A DNA stretch of 64,000 bases, taken from contig DATGLS010000052.1 of assembly GCA_035293985.1 (NCBI GenBank), positions 620,001 to 684,000 of the forward strand, written 5' to 3'. Position numbers and translations under genes: made by a program. Below the pieces are notes generated by a model, which had not been told where the DNA came from, ran no database searches, and saw nothing but the letters and a program-made list of their open reading frames with translations. This document shows positions 1-8,453 of the stretch, piece after piece (the stretch's first letter is position 1; every line of letters starts with the position of its first letter). Source of the stretch: JAVDCA01 sp035293985 (GTDB lineage Bacteria; Pseudomonadota; Alphaproteobacteria; Rhizobiales; Xanthobacteraceae).

Positions 1-1
1 G

Positions 2-1180
2 CTGGCGCGCCGCCTGATCGGGCCGCTCGGCGCGCTCGCGGCGGTGCTGATCGTCGACGGGCTGCACTATTTCAATTTCACCGCCGCCAAGTTCAATCAC
101 GACGTGATCCAGCTGCCGTTCTGGGCGCTCGCCGGGCTCACGTTCCACGGCGCGCTGCGCACCGGCCGCTGGCGCGACTGGGCGCTGCTCGGGTTCGCGC
201 TCGGCATGGCGCTGTGGGCGAAATATTTCGTGGTGATGCTCGCGGCGCCGCTCGCGCTTTTCGTCCTGATCGACCGCGACGCGCGGCCGGCGCTCGAGAC
301 CGCCGGCCCCTACCTCGCGGCGCTGATCGCGTTCGCGGTTGCGGCACCGCATCTCGTCTGGCTGGTGCAGAACGATTTCCTGCCCTTCCACTATGCCGAG
401 GCGCGCGCCGCGCCGGTGCGCGGCCTGCTCGATCACGTGCTGCATCCCTTCACGTTCGTGATCGGCCAAGTATTCTGGCTCGTGCCCGCCGCCCTGATCG
501 CGCTGCCGCTGGTGGTGCCGCGGCCGGCGGCGCAGGCGCCGGCGGCCGACGCCTTCGACCTGCGGATCGTGACCCTGCTCACATTCGGCCCGGCGGGACT
601 CCTGATCGCCGGCTCGCTGATCAGCGGCCGCGGCCTCATCACCATGTGGGGCTATCCGCTGTGGCTCTTTCTCGGCCTGTGGCTCGTGATGGCGACGCGG
701 GCGCTCATCGAGCGGCCGCAGCTCGCCCGGATCGTGCTCACCTGGGGCACCGTGACGGCGCTCTATGCGGTCGCCTTCGTCGTCGACAACGGCATGCTGC
801 CGTTCTTCCACAAGTACCGCGCCGCGATCTTTCCCGGCGACCGGCTCGGCGCCGCGATCTCGACGCGCTTTCGCGCAGCGACCGGCGAGCCGCTGCGCTA
901 CGTGATCGCCACCATGTGGCTCGGCGGCAATGTCAGCCGCTACTCGCCGGAACGGCCGCGCACCCTGATCGAGGGAAAGCCGGAGCGCGCGCCATGGATC
1001 GATCTGGCGGATCTCAAGCGCCACGGCGCCGTCGTGGTGTGGGACGGCGGCGGCGCCATGCCGACGGAGTACGCGCGTTTCGCCGCGGGCGCACAGGTGC
1101 AGCCGCCGCTCACCCTGCCCTGGCGCTGGGGGCGCGGGGCGCAGACGTTCGGCTGGGCGATCGTGCCGCCGATGCAGTAG
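2..1180 (+). CDS. Membrane glycosyltransferase, GT39/ArnT-like (5' truncated by window edge)
   Basis: The frame is open from base 2, so the true start and the first periplasmic loop lie outside the window; 392 residues are visible. The protein is strongly hydrophobic, with many predicted membrane segments, short charged loops and a small soluble C-terminal domain. This matches GT-C enzymes that use polyprenyl-phosphate sugar donors (glycosyltransferase family 39, PMT/ArnT type). The catalytic acidic motif of the family sits near the N-terminus and cannot be checked here. The likely role is transfer of a sugar to a lipid or envelope glycan in the inner membrane. The substrate is unknown. A GT2/GtrA pair of related pathway type lies at 8454-10171 but is not in the same operon. 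Confidence 0.7.
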   Translation: MARRLIGPLGALAAVLIVDGLHYFNFTAAKFNHDVIQLPFWALAGLTFHGALRTGRWRDWALLGFALGMALWAKYFVVMLAAPLALFVLIDRDARPALETAGPYLAALIAFAVAAPHLVWLVQNDFLPFHYAEARAAPVRGLLDHVLHPFTFVIGQVFWLVPAALIALPLVVPRPAAQAPAADAFDLRIVTLLTFGPAGLLIAGSLISGRGLITMWGYPLWLFLGLWLVMATRALIERPQLARIVLTWGTVTALYAVAFVVDNGMLPFFHKYRAAIFPGDRLGAAISTRFRAATGEPLRYVIATMWLGGNVSRYSPERPRTLIEGKPERAPWIDLADLKRHGAVVVWDGGGAMPTEYARFAAGAQVQPPLTLPWRWGRGAQTFGWAIVPPMQ

Positions 1181-1221
1181 AATGCGACGTCGACGCGGCC
1201 GCGGAGCGGCAAGGGACGGCG

Positions 1222-1380
1222 GTTCCCTACGAAAGTCTGGCGAAGCACTTTGGCGGCCTTCCCGATGACGAGCTCATCGAGAAATTCGCGTCGGGCGAAT
1301 TGATCGACCTTGCCCAGGACATAGGGCGCGCCGAGCTTCGCAAGCGGCGTATCGATGCACCCAGGCGCGAGCCGGCGCCG
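1222..1380 (+). pseudogene. Remnant of an uncharacterised protein (acidic helical fragment)
   Basis: Reading from base 1222 gives about 45 residues with protein-like composition, including LPDDELIEKFASGEL followed by an alternating Ala/Glu/Arg helix. The stretch then runs into Pro/Arg-rich shadow sequence. There is no usable start codon and no Shine-Dalgarno sequence. It looks like a decayed piece of a coding region left after a deletion, tail to tail with the minus-strand remnant at 1406-1561. The parent family is not firmly recognised. Confidence 0.25.
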
Positions 1381-1405
1381 CCGGAACCCATCCCCCAGAA
1401 GAGCC

Positions 1406-1561
1406 TCAGATCGCGGCAGACGCATTGCGGATATCACTCGCGAGCACCAAGCACGAGCCGCCATAAACTGCGATCTCGATGACCAGCCCGCGTTTCGCCG
1501 CCAATTCGCCCATTCGATCGAAAGCCTGCTCGATCAATTCGCGGGTGAGTTCGGCCGCCAT
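1406..1561 (-). pseudogene. N-terminal remnant of a nucleotidyltransferase-like (DUF6036-type) protein
   Basis: Minus-strand reading from ATG at 1561 gives 51 residues. They begin MAAELTRELIEQAF and contain EIAVYGGSCLVLA followed by DIRNAS, then stop. This resembles the start of DUF6036/AbiEii-like nucleotidyltransferase-fold proteins, where a GGS-type motif is followed by an acidic pair about 15 residues later. The protein ends exactly before those acidic residues, so no active enzyme can be made. I infer a truncation or deletion scar. The family assignment rests on a short segment. Confidence 0.4.
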
Positions 1562-1637
1562 TAAAAGCCGATCCGTGGGCGGCGCCGCCATGCTATCAGC
1601 GCCCATCTCTCGATTTCGAGATGGGCCCAACCAAGCC

Positions 1638-2930
1638 TTACGCCGCACCCGCCGCCACCGGCCGCCCGCGGCGCCAGTCGACGCCGATGAACATCACCAT
1701 CACGGCGGCCGATACGCAGATCAGGCCCGACAGGATGAAGGCCTGCAAATAGCTGCCGAGGTCGGCGCGCATGAGGCCGGCGAAATAGGCCGCCGCGGAG
1801 GCGCCGATCTGGTGCGCCGCGAAGACCCACCCGTAGACGATGCCGGACTTCTCGCGCCCGAACGACGTGCCGATCAGCCGCACGGTCGGCGGCACGGTGG
1901 CGATCCAGTCGAGGCCGTAGAACACCGCGAACAAGCCGAGGCCGTAGAACGAGACGAACGAGAACGGCAGGTAGACGAGCGAGAGGCCGCGCAGGCTGTA
2001 ATAGACCGCGAGCAGCACGCGGTTGTCGACGCGATCGCTCAGCCAGCCCGAGGCGGTGGCGCCGAGGATGTTGAACATGCCCATGGCGGCGAGCAACCAG
2101 GCGCCGGTTTCCGCCGGAATGTCATGGTCGAAGCAGGCCGGGATGAGGTGCGTGCCGATCAGCCCGTTGGTCGACGCGCCGCAGCAGAAGAAGCTGCCGG
2201 CGAGCAGCCAGAAGTCGCGCCGGCGCGCCGCCTCGGCGAGCGTGCGCAGCGAGTGCATGATGGGGTTGCCGATCGCGCGAGCCGGGGCCGGCTTCGGCGT
2301 ACCCGTCTCGCCGTAGGGCACGAGCCCCACATCCTGCGGCCGCTCGCGCATCAGCAGCGCGACCACCGGGATCAGGACCGCGGCCACCACGGCGATCACC
2401 AGCACGGTCGCGCGCCAGCCGAAATGCGCCGTCACCCGCGTGAAGGTCGGAAGGAAGATGAGCTGGCCAGTCGCGGCGGCGCCGGTGAGCAGACCGATGA
2501 CGAGGCCGCGCCGCGCCGTGAACCAGCGCGCCGCAACCACGGCGCCGAGCACATTGGCGATGGCGCCGGCGCCCATGCCGACCACCACCCCCCACAAGAG
2601 CACCAGCTGCCACGACTCGTGCATGAACCGCGTCAGCGCGACCCCGGTCGCGAGCAGCGCCAGCGCGCAGACCATGGTGCGGCGCAGGCCGAAGCGCTCC
2701 ATGAACGAGGCCGAGAACGGGCCCATGACGCCGTAGAGCACGAGGCTCAGCGCGACCGCGAAGGAAATGGTCGCGCGCGACCAGTGGAATTCCTCCTCGA
2801 ACGGCACCATCAGCACGCCCGGCGTCGAGCGCACGCCGGCGCCGACCAGCAGGGTGAGGAAGGTGACGCCGACGACGACCCAGCCGTAATGGAATTTGAA
2901 ACGCAAAATGACTGCCCCGGTGAACGTCAT
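1638..2930 (-). CDS. MFS transporter
   Basis: About 430 residues with twelve predicted hydrophobic segments and a charged cytoplasmic loop after the second segment containing MERFGLRRT, typical of the MFS inter-helix 2-3 motif. It resembles the monocarboxylate/oxalate-formate-antiporter-like branch of MFS permeases, so an organic anion is a plausible substrate. I chose ATG 2930 because the upstream in-frame ATG at 2990 lies inside a repeated palindromic element (about 2932-2998). It lies downstream of, and in the same direction as, the aminotransferase at 3062-4405 with about 130 bases between them. Co-transcription is possible but the repeats intervene. Confidence 0.8.
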   Translation of the reverse strand: MTFTGAVILRFKFHYGWVVVGVTFLTLLVGAGVRSTPGVLMVPFEEEFHWSRATISFAVALSLVLYGVMGPFSASFMERFGLRRTMVCALALLATGVALTRFMHESWQLVLLWGVVVGMGAGAIANVLGAVVAARWFTARRGLVIGLLTGAAATGQLIFLPTFTRVTAHFGWRATVLVIAVVAAVLIPVVALLMRERPQDVGLVPYGETGTPKPAPARAIGNPIMHSLRTLAEAARRRDFWLLAGSFFCCGASTNGLIGTHLIPACFDHDIPAETGAWLLAAMGMFNILGATASGWLSDRVDNRVLLAVYYSLRGLSLVYLPFSFVSFYGLGLFAVFYGLDWIATVPPTVRLIGTSFGREKSGIVYGWVFAAHQIGASAAAYFAGLMRADLGSYLQAFILSGLICVSAAVMVMFIGVDWRRGRPVAAGAA

Positions 2931-2931
2931 C

Positions 2932-3055
2932 GCCGGTGTAGCCGTTCGAAGAACGGCGTCGCTTCGCTCGCCCATGTCCCGGCCATCCACGTTTTTCCTT
3001 ATCCGTATGCGGTGAGCAAGACGTGGATGCGCGGGACAAGCCCGCGCATGACGCG
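2932..3055. repeat. Intergenic palindromic repeats between transporter and aminotransferase genes
   Basis: Two different short palindromes lie side by side. At 2941-2957 a 7-base stem GCCGTTC/GAACGGC surrounds GAA. At 3027-3049 a perfect 9-base stem ATGCGCGGG/CCCGCGCAT surrounds ACAAG. Both have the look of high-copy extragenic palindromes of Bradyrhizobium-like genomes. They may shape mRNA stability or termination between the two genes. Confidence 0.6.
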
Positions 3056-3061
3056 GACCTA

Positions 3062-4405
3062 TCAGGCAATTGCCTTGATGATCCGACCGACCTTGTCCAA
3101 GATCTCGTCGATCTCGTTCTCGCTCACGATCAGCGGCGGGGTGAGCTCGATCGTGTCGCCGGCGAGGCGGATCATCACCTCCTCATTGTGGAAGGCACGC
3201 TCCATCGCGGCGTAGCCGCGCTTGCCCACGCCGTCGGGCAGCGAGGCGAGATCGATGCCGGCGGTGAGGCCGACGGTGCGGATGTCGAGCACGTTGGGCA
3301 GGCCTTTCAGGCTCATCGCCGCGTCCGCGAATTTCGCCTCGAGCTGATAGGCGCGCTCGAACAGCTTCTCGTGGCGATAGACGTCGAGGGTGGCGAGTCC
3401 TGCCGCGCAGGCGAGCGGGTGGGCCGAATAGGTGTAGCCGTGGAACAGCTCCACCACATGCTCGGGGCCGCGCATGAATGCGTCGTAGATCGGCTTGCGC
3501 GCGATCACGCCCCCCATCGGGACCGAACCGGAAGTGACGCCCTTGGCGAAGGTGACGAGGTCGGGCGTCACGCCATAGCGCTCGGCCGCGAACGGGAAGC
3601 CGAGACGGCCGAAGCCGGTGATCACCTCGTCGAAGATCAACAGAATGCCGTGCTTGTCGCAGATCGCGCGCAGGCGCTGCAGATAGCCCTTCGGCGCCGG
3701 CAGCACGCCGGTCGAGCCCGCCATCGGCTCGACGATCACGGCCGCGATGGTCGAGGCGTCGTGCAGCGCGACGATGCGCTCGAGGTCGTCGGCGAGATGC
3801 GCGCCCCACGCCGGCTCGCCTTTGGTGAAGGCCTGCTCGGCACGATTGTAGGTCGCCGGCAGATGGTCGACGCCGGCGAGCAGCGTGCCGAACAGCTTGC
3901 GGTTGGCGACGATGCCGCCGACCGAGATCCCGCCGAAGCCGACGCCGTGGTAGCCGCGCTCGCGCCCGATCAGCCGGGTGCGCCCGCCCTCGCCTTTGAC
4001 CGCGTGATACGCGAGCGCGATCTTGAGCGCGGTGTCGACCGCCTCGGAGCCGGAGTTGCAGAAGAACACGTGGTCGAGGTCGCCCGGCGCGAGCGCCGAG
4101 ATGCGGCTCGCGAGCTCGAACGATTTCGGATGACCGCTCTGGAACGACGGCGAGTAGTCGAGCTCCGCCGCCTGCGCCTGGATCGCCGCGACGATCGGCG
4201 CGCGATTGTGCCCGGCATTGCAGCACCACAGGCCGGCGGTGCCGTCGATCAGCTTGCGACCGTCGGTGGTGAAGTAGTGCATGTCCTTGGCGCGCGCGAT
4301 CAGGCGCGGCGCCTTCTTGAAGGCGCGGTTCGAGGTGAACGGCATCCAGAAGGATTCGAGGTCGTTCGGAACGGTGGCGACGCGCGCCGCGGATGTCTGT
4401 GCCAT
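3062..4405 (-). CDS. Class III PLP-dependent aminotransferase (omega-amino acid:pyruvate type)
   Basis: The 447-residue protein has the full class III fold-type I architecture. NSGSEA at 118-122 binds the PLP phosphate, YHG at 152-154 stacks on the cofactor, IFDEVITGFGR at 257-267 carries the Asp that holds the PLP pyridine nitrogen, and Lys288 in TFAKGVTSG is the Schiff-base lysine. The N-terminal FWMPFTSNRAFKK and the WCCNAGH region resemble beta-alanine/omega-amino acid:pyruvate aminotransferases. The probable reaction is transfer of a terminal amino group to pyruvate in the cytoplasm. The substrate (beta-alanine, GABA, taurine or a polyamine product) cannot be fixed from sequence alone. 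It is divergent from hisS, with 77 bases between the two starts. Confidence 0.85.
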   Translation of the reverse strand: MAQTSAARVATVPNDLESFWMPFTSNRAFKKAPRLIARAKDMHYFTTDGRKLIDGTAGLWCCNAGHNRAPIVAAIQAQAAELDYSPSFQSGHPKSFELASRISALAPGDLDHVFFCNSGSEAVDTALKIALAYHAVKGEGGRTRLIGRERGYHGVGFGGISVGGIVANRKLFGTLLAGVDHLPATYNRAEQAFTKGEPAWGAHLADDLERIVALHDASTIAAVIVEPMAGSTGVLPAPKGYLQRLRAICDKHGILLIFDEVITGFGRLGFPFAAERYGVTPDLVTFAKGVTSGSVPMGGVIARKPIYDAFMRGPEHVVELFHGYTYSAHPLACAAGLATLDVYRHEKLFERAYQLEAKFADAAMSLKGLPNVLDIRTVGLTAGIDLASLPDGVGKRGYAAMERAFHNEEVMIRLAGDTIELTPPLIVSENEIDEILDKVGRIIKAIA

Positions 4406-4482
4406 GGTCGAGTGCCTTGTCGATTCCCTTGCCGCTGATGGGGGCGGCTGCTACCACCCGCCCCACCGGATGTAGCACCACA

Positions 4483-6033
4483 ATGGCCGATAAACCCGAC
4501 AAATCCAACAAGCTCAAAGCGCGCCTGCCGCGCGGGCTGATCGACATCGGCCCGGCCGAGATCGCGGCGACGCGGCGCATGATCGAGACAATCCGCCGGG
4601 TCTACGAGCTCTACGGCTTCGAGCCGGTCGAGACCCCCGCGATCGAGTACACCGATGCGCTCGGCAAGTTCCTGCCGGACCAGGACCGGCCGAACGAAGG
4701 CGTATTCTCGTTCCAGGACGATGACGAGCAGTGGCTCTCGCTGCGCTACGATCTGACCGCGCCGCTTGCGCGCTATGTGGCCGAGAACTTCGACGCGCTG
4801 CCGAAGCCCTATCGCAGCTATCGCTTCGGCTGGGTTTTTCGCAACGAGAAGCCCGGGCCGGGACGCTTCCGGCAGTTCATGCAGTTCGATGCCGATACGG
4901 TTGGCAGCGCATCACCGGCGGCGGATGCGGAAAACTGCATGATGATCGCCGACACCCTCGAGGCGCTCGGCATCGCGCGCGGCGGCTACGTCGTGAAGGT
5001 CAACAACCGCAAGGTCCTCGACGGATTGCTGGAGACACTCGGCGTCGGCGGCGAGCAGAACGCCGGCAAGCGGCTCGCGGTGCTGCGTGCAATCGACAAG
5101 CTCGATCGCCTCGGCGCGGGTGGTGTGGCCGATCTGCTCGGCGAGGGCCGCAAGGACGAGAGCGGCGACTACACCAAGGGCGCGGGGTTGGACCGCGCCC
5201 GCATCGATAATGTGCTTCGCTTCGTCGGGTACAGCCATTCGGCCGAGAAGGGTTATCAGCCCGATCCGCTGCTGACCGCGAGCGGGCAGAGCAACGAGGA
5301 GACGCTGCGGCTGTTCGGCGAGCGGGTCCAGCTCGGGCCGAGCGGGGTCGCCGGCGTCGACGAGCTCAAGGCGATCGCCGCGCTGGTGCGCGCGGGCGGC
5401 TATGACGGCCGCATCGTCATCGATCCGACGATCGTGCGCGGTCTCGAATACTACACCGGCCCGGTCTACGAGGCGGACCTCACCGGCCACCTGCGCGACG
5501 AGAAGGGGCGGCCGGTGCGCGTCGGCTCGGTCGCGAGCGGCGGCCGCTACGACGGGCTCGTCTCGCGCTTTCGCGGCGAGCCGGTACCGGCGACCGGATT
5601 CTCGATCGGCGTCTCGCGCCTCCAAGCCGCGCTGACCCTCGCGGGCAAGCTCGACGGCGAGGCGCAGGCCGGCCCGGTGGTGGTGACGATCTTCGATCAG
5701 GGGCGGCTCGCCGATTATCAGAGCATGGTGTCGAGCTTGCGCGCCGCTGGCATCCGCGCCGAGCTTTATCTCGGGTCGGGCAAGTTCGGTCCGCAGATGA
5801 AATATGCCGACAAACGCAGGGCGCCGTGCGTGGTGATCCAGGGCTCCGACGAGAAGGCGAAGGGCGAGGTGCAGATCAAGGACCTGATCCTCGGCGCCGA
5901 GATCGCCGGGCTGTCCAAGGATCGCGACGACTATCTGCAGAAGCAGGCCGAGGCGCAGTTCGCGGTGCCGCAGACGCAGCTGGTCGAGGCCGTGCGCAAG
6001 GTCTTGGCGCGGCACAACTCCCCAAAGCATTAA
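4483..6033 (+). CDS. hisS: Histidyl-tRNA synthetase
   Basis: Class II synthetase of 516 residues that charges tRNA-His. The N-terminal KARLPRG aligns with the conserved start of the family. Motif 2 lies near residues 114-140 (YRFGWVFRNEKP then GRFRQFMQFD), the histidine-A motif is RGLEYYTG near 319-326 where many bacteria have RGLDYYTG, and motif 3 is GFSIGVSRL near 372-380. The protein is longer than the roughly 420 residues of E. coli HisRS, consistent with the divergent alphaproteobacterial type. ATG 4483 is chosen because the protein then begins MADKPDK just before the conserved region; an upstream in-frame ATG at 4393 would overlap the divergent aminotransferase start. The paralogue hisZ follows after about 300 bases of repeat DNA. 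Confidence 0.93.
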   Translation: MADKPDKSNKLKARLPRGLIDIGPAEIAATRRMIETIRRVYELYGFEPVETPAIEYTDALGKFLPDQDRPNEGVFSFQDDDEQWLSLRYDLTAPLARYVAENFDALPKPYRSYRFGWVFRNEKPGPGRFRQFMQFDADTVGSASPAADAENCMMIADTLEALGIARGGYVVKVNNRKVLDGLLETLGVGGEQNAGKRLAVLRAIDKLDRLGAGGVADLLGEGRKDESGDYTKGAGLDRARIDNVLRFVGYSHSAEKGYQPDPLLTASGQSNEETLRLFGERVQLGPSGVAGVDELKAIAALVRAGGYDGRIVIDPTIVRGLEYYTGPVYEADLTGHLRDEKGRPVRVGSVASGGRYDGLVSRFRGEPVPATGFSIGVSRLQAALTLAGKLDGEAQAGPVVVTIFDQGRLADYQSMVSSLRAAGIRAELYLGSGKFGPQMKYADKRRAPCVVIQGSDEKAKGEVQIKDLILGAEIAGLSKDRDDYLQKQAEAQFAVPQTQLVEAVRKVLARHNSPKH

Positions 6034-6042
6034 TTAACTTCT

Positions 6043-6174
6043 GCCTCAAGGTGAGGAGGCGCGCGCAGCGCGCCGTCTCGAACCATGGCCAAGAGCACAA
6101 GCGGCGCCACGCGGGCCGCCCTCGTCCTTCGAGACGCCTCGCGCGAAGGCGCGCGAGGCTCCTCAGGGTGAGGG
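6043..6174. repeat. Inverted pair of extragenic palindromic elements
   Basis: Two related copies lie in opposite orientation at about 6043-6086 and 6119-6174. Each carries a GTCTCGAA or TTCGAGAC core next to an internal hairpin. In the right copy this is GCCTCGCGCG/CGCGCGAGGC around AAGG. They fill most of the 6034-6341 gap between hisS and hisZ. A transcript through them would form one large stem. I infer a REP/BIME-like element and see no coding content. Confidence 0.7.
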
Positions 6175-6341
6175 CAGGGCTGGCGATTTGTCCTGTTGTT
6201 ACAGGTTCTTAACCGAAATCACAGAGCCGCGGAGCGGGCCGCTCCTTTATTAAGCGCATGCGCTGATCATCATCGAAACGCCAAAGGCCTCGTGCTACAC
6301 GGGCGGCCCTGAAAGAACTGGACGGGAACGAGGATCAACCC

Positions 6342-7487
6342 ATGAGCGAGGCGACGAAGGACACGCGCGCGGAAGCGCTCGTCGCCTCCTATGAGCGCGC
6401 CGGGTATGCGCGCGTCGCGCCCGCGATCCTGCAGCCGGCCGAGCCGTTCCTCGATCTCTCGGGCGAGGACATCCGCCGGCGCATGTATCTCGTCAGCGAC
6501 GCGGCGGGCGGCGAGCTGTGCCTGCGGCCCGATCTCACGATTCCGGTCGCGCTCGACTATCTCGCCTCCCCCGACGCCGGCCGGCCGGCGAAGTTCTGCT
6601 ATCTCGGCCCGATCTTCCGCCAGCGCGAGGATGGCCCGGCCGAGTTCAGCCAGGTCGGCATCGAGACCTTCGGCCGCGGCGACACGGCGGCGGCCGATGC
6701 CGAGACGCTGGCGCTCGCCGTCGAGGCGACCGCGCTCTACGGCCTAGCCAAGCCGACCATCCGCATGGGCGATCTTTCGCTTTTCTCCACCTTCATCGGC
6801 GCGCTCGATCTCGCGCCCGCGTGGAAGCGTCGCCTCGCCAAGGACTTCAATCGCAAGACCAACTTCGCGCATGACCTCGATCGTCTGGTCCTGGTGCGGC
6901 CGAAGGGCGCGCCCGAGTACCAGGGCGTGCTCGCCGCGCTCGCCAATTCCGATCCCAAGGGCGCGCACGCGCTCGTCACCGATCTGCTCTCGATCGCCGG
7001 CATCACGGCGGTCGGCGGCCGCTCGGTCGGCGAGATCGCCGATCGCTTCCTCGAGCAGTCCGCGCTCGGCGCCGGCAGCGCGCTGCCGGGCGAGACGCGC
7101 AAGCTGATCGAGCGCTTCCTCGCCATCAGCGGCGACCCCGACGAGGCGCTGGTCGAGCTGCGTGTGCTCGCGGCCGACGCCAAGCTCGACCTCGGCCTGG
7201 CGCTCGATCTGTTCGAAAGCCGCGCCGGCTTCCTGGCGACGCACGGCATCGACCTCAACGCCATCGCATTCTCGACCGCCTATGGCCGCGGGCTCGACTA
7301 CTACACCGGCATGGTGTTCGAGCTGCACGATCCGAGCGGAAAGGTGAAAGGCGAGCTGGTCGCGGGCGGCCGCTATGACGGGCTGTTTGCCCGGCTCGGC
7401 TCGCCGACCCCGGTGCCCGCCGTCGGCTTCGCGGTGTGGCTCGACGGCCTCGTCGCGCTCGGCGGAAATCCAGGGGGCGAGCGATGA
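6342..7487 (+). CDS. hisZ: ATP phosphoribosyltransferase regulatory subunit
   Basis: The 381-residue protein is a catalytic-core paralogue of HisRS without the anticodon-binding domain. It has a class II fold with RRRMYLVSDAAGGELCLRPDLT near the N-terminus and GRGLDYYTGMVFE near residue 315, followed by AGGRYDGLF. In organisms that use it, HisZ binds HisG and is needed for the first step of histidine synthesis and for feedback by histidine. Its TGA overlaps the hisG ATG (ATGA, 7484-7487), so the two are translationally coupled. Confidence 0.9.
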   Translation: MSEATKDTRAEALVASYERAGYARVAPAILQPAEPFLDLSGEDIRRRMYLVSDAAGGELCLRPDLTIPVALDYLASPDAGRPAKFCYLGPIFRQREDGPAEFSQVGIETFGRGDTAAADAETLALAVEATALYGLAKPTIRMGDLSLFSTFIGALDLAPAWKRRLAKDFNRKTNFAHDLDRLVLVRPKGAPEYQGVLAALANSDPKGAHALVTDLLSIAGITAVGGRSVGEIADRFLEQSALGAGSALPGETRKLIERFLAISGDPDEALVELRVLAADAKLDLGLALDLFESRAGFLATHGIDLNAIAFSTAYGRGLDYYTGMVFELHDPSGKVKGELVAGGRYDGLFARLGSPTPVPAVGFAVWLDGLVALGGNPGGER

Positions 7488-8452
7488 GCGCGCTGATCAT
7501 CGCAGTCCCCGCCAAAGGGCGCCTGCAGGAGAACGCCGAGGCGTTCTTCGGCCGCGCCGGGCTGACGCTGGTCAAGCCGCGCGGCGCGCGCGACTACCGC
7601 GGCGCCGTCGCAGGCCTCGACGAGATCGAGGTCGCGTATCTGTCGGCCTCGGAGATCACCGAGCAGCTGGCGCAAGGGGCGGTGCACATCGGGATCACCG
7701 GCGAGGACCTGGTGCGCGAGAAGATCGCGCGCACCGACGACAAGGTGGTGCTGCTCGACGGGCTCGGCTTCGGCTTCGCCAACGTGGTGGTCGCGGTGCC
7801 GCAGGCGTGGATCGACGTGCGCAGCATGGCCGACCTCGACGACGTCGCGACCGCATTCCGCCTGAAGCATGACCGCCGCATGCGAGTCGCGACCAAGTAC
7901 ATCAATCTGACGCGCGGCTTCTTCGCCCGCCACGGCATCATCGACTACCGCATCGTCGAGAGCTCCGGCGCGACCGAGGGCGCGCCCGCAGCCGGCACCG
8001 CCGAGCTCATCGTCGACATCACCACCACCGGCACGACACTGGCCGCGAACGCGCTCAAGATCATCGACGACGGCACCATCCTGCGCTCGCAGGCGAACCT
8101 CGTCGCCGCGCGCGGCGCCGACTGGAGCGCTCCCGCGCGCGAGACCGCGCGCCTCGTGCTCGACCGCATCGTCGCCCACACCCGCGCCCGCGCGTTCCGC
8201 GAGGTGAGGACGCGCTTCAAGGGATTGGACGAGACGCTGCTCGCGACAATGAAGCAGCGTTTCGGCGTCGTCGCACCGTATGGCGGCCCGACCTCGTCCG
8301 GGATGATGACGCTGCACTGCCCGCCCGCCGAGGTGCACGCGCTGGCGACCTTCCTGCGCGAGCATGGCGCCGAGACCGTCGTGGTGGCCCAGCTCGACTA
8401 CGTGTTCGCGCGCGACAATCCGCTGTACGAGAAGCTCGCGGCGAAGATCTAA
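7484..8452 (+). CDS. hisG: ATP phosphoribosyltransferase catalytic subunit
   Basis: Catalyses ATP plus PRPP to phosphoribosyl-ATP, the committed step of histidine biosynthesis. The N-terminal IAVPAKGRLQE and the central ELIVDITTTGTTLAANAL (a PRPP-binding loop) are diagnostic. At 322 residues it is much longer than classical HisZ-dependent short HisG (about 200-230). The extra C-terminal region near residues 240-320, with GMMTLHCPPAEVHALATFL, resembles the ACT-like regulatory domain of long HisG. Start ATG 7484 overlaps the hisZ stop. The convergent GtrA gene ends 1 base after this stop. Confidence 0.9.
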   Translation: MSALIIAVPAKGRLQENAEAFFGRAGLTLVKPRGARDYRGAVAGLDEIEVAYLSASEITEQLAQGAVHIGITGEDLVREKIARTDDKVVLLDGLGFGFANVVVAVPQAWIDVRSMADLDDVATAFRLKHDRRMRVATKYINLTRGFFARHGIIDYRIVESSGATEGAPAAGTAELIVDITTTGTTLAANALKIIDDGTILRSQANLVAARGADWSAPARETARLVLDRIVAHTRARAFREVRTRFKGLDETLLATMKQRFGVVAPYGGPTSSGMMTLHCPPAEVHALATFLREHGAETVVVAQLDYVFARDNPLYEKLAAKI

Positions 8453-8453
8453 T

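Noticed and set aside
1638..2990. Longer N-terminus (ATG 2990) for the MFS transporter
   Set aside because: The extra 20 codons lie inside a repeated palindromic element, and the shorter start leads directly into the first membrane helix.
1479..3215. Long plus-strand frame opposite the MFS transporter gene
   Set aside because: It is rich in Arg, His, Glu and Ala without hydrophobic core, is antisense to a clear membrane protein, and has no family likeness.
3023..4438. 471-codon frame opposite the aminotransferase gene
   Set aside because: It mirrors the codon pattern of the real gene and shows no conserved motif; the minus-strand enzyme has all catalytic residues.
6043..6174. Possible CRISPR-like or tRNA structure between hisS and hisZ
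   Set aside because: Only two inverted copies, no regular spacers and no cloverleaf; best explained as an extragenic palindromic pair.
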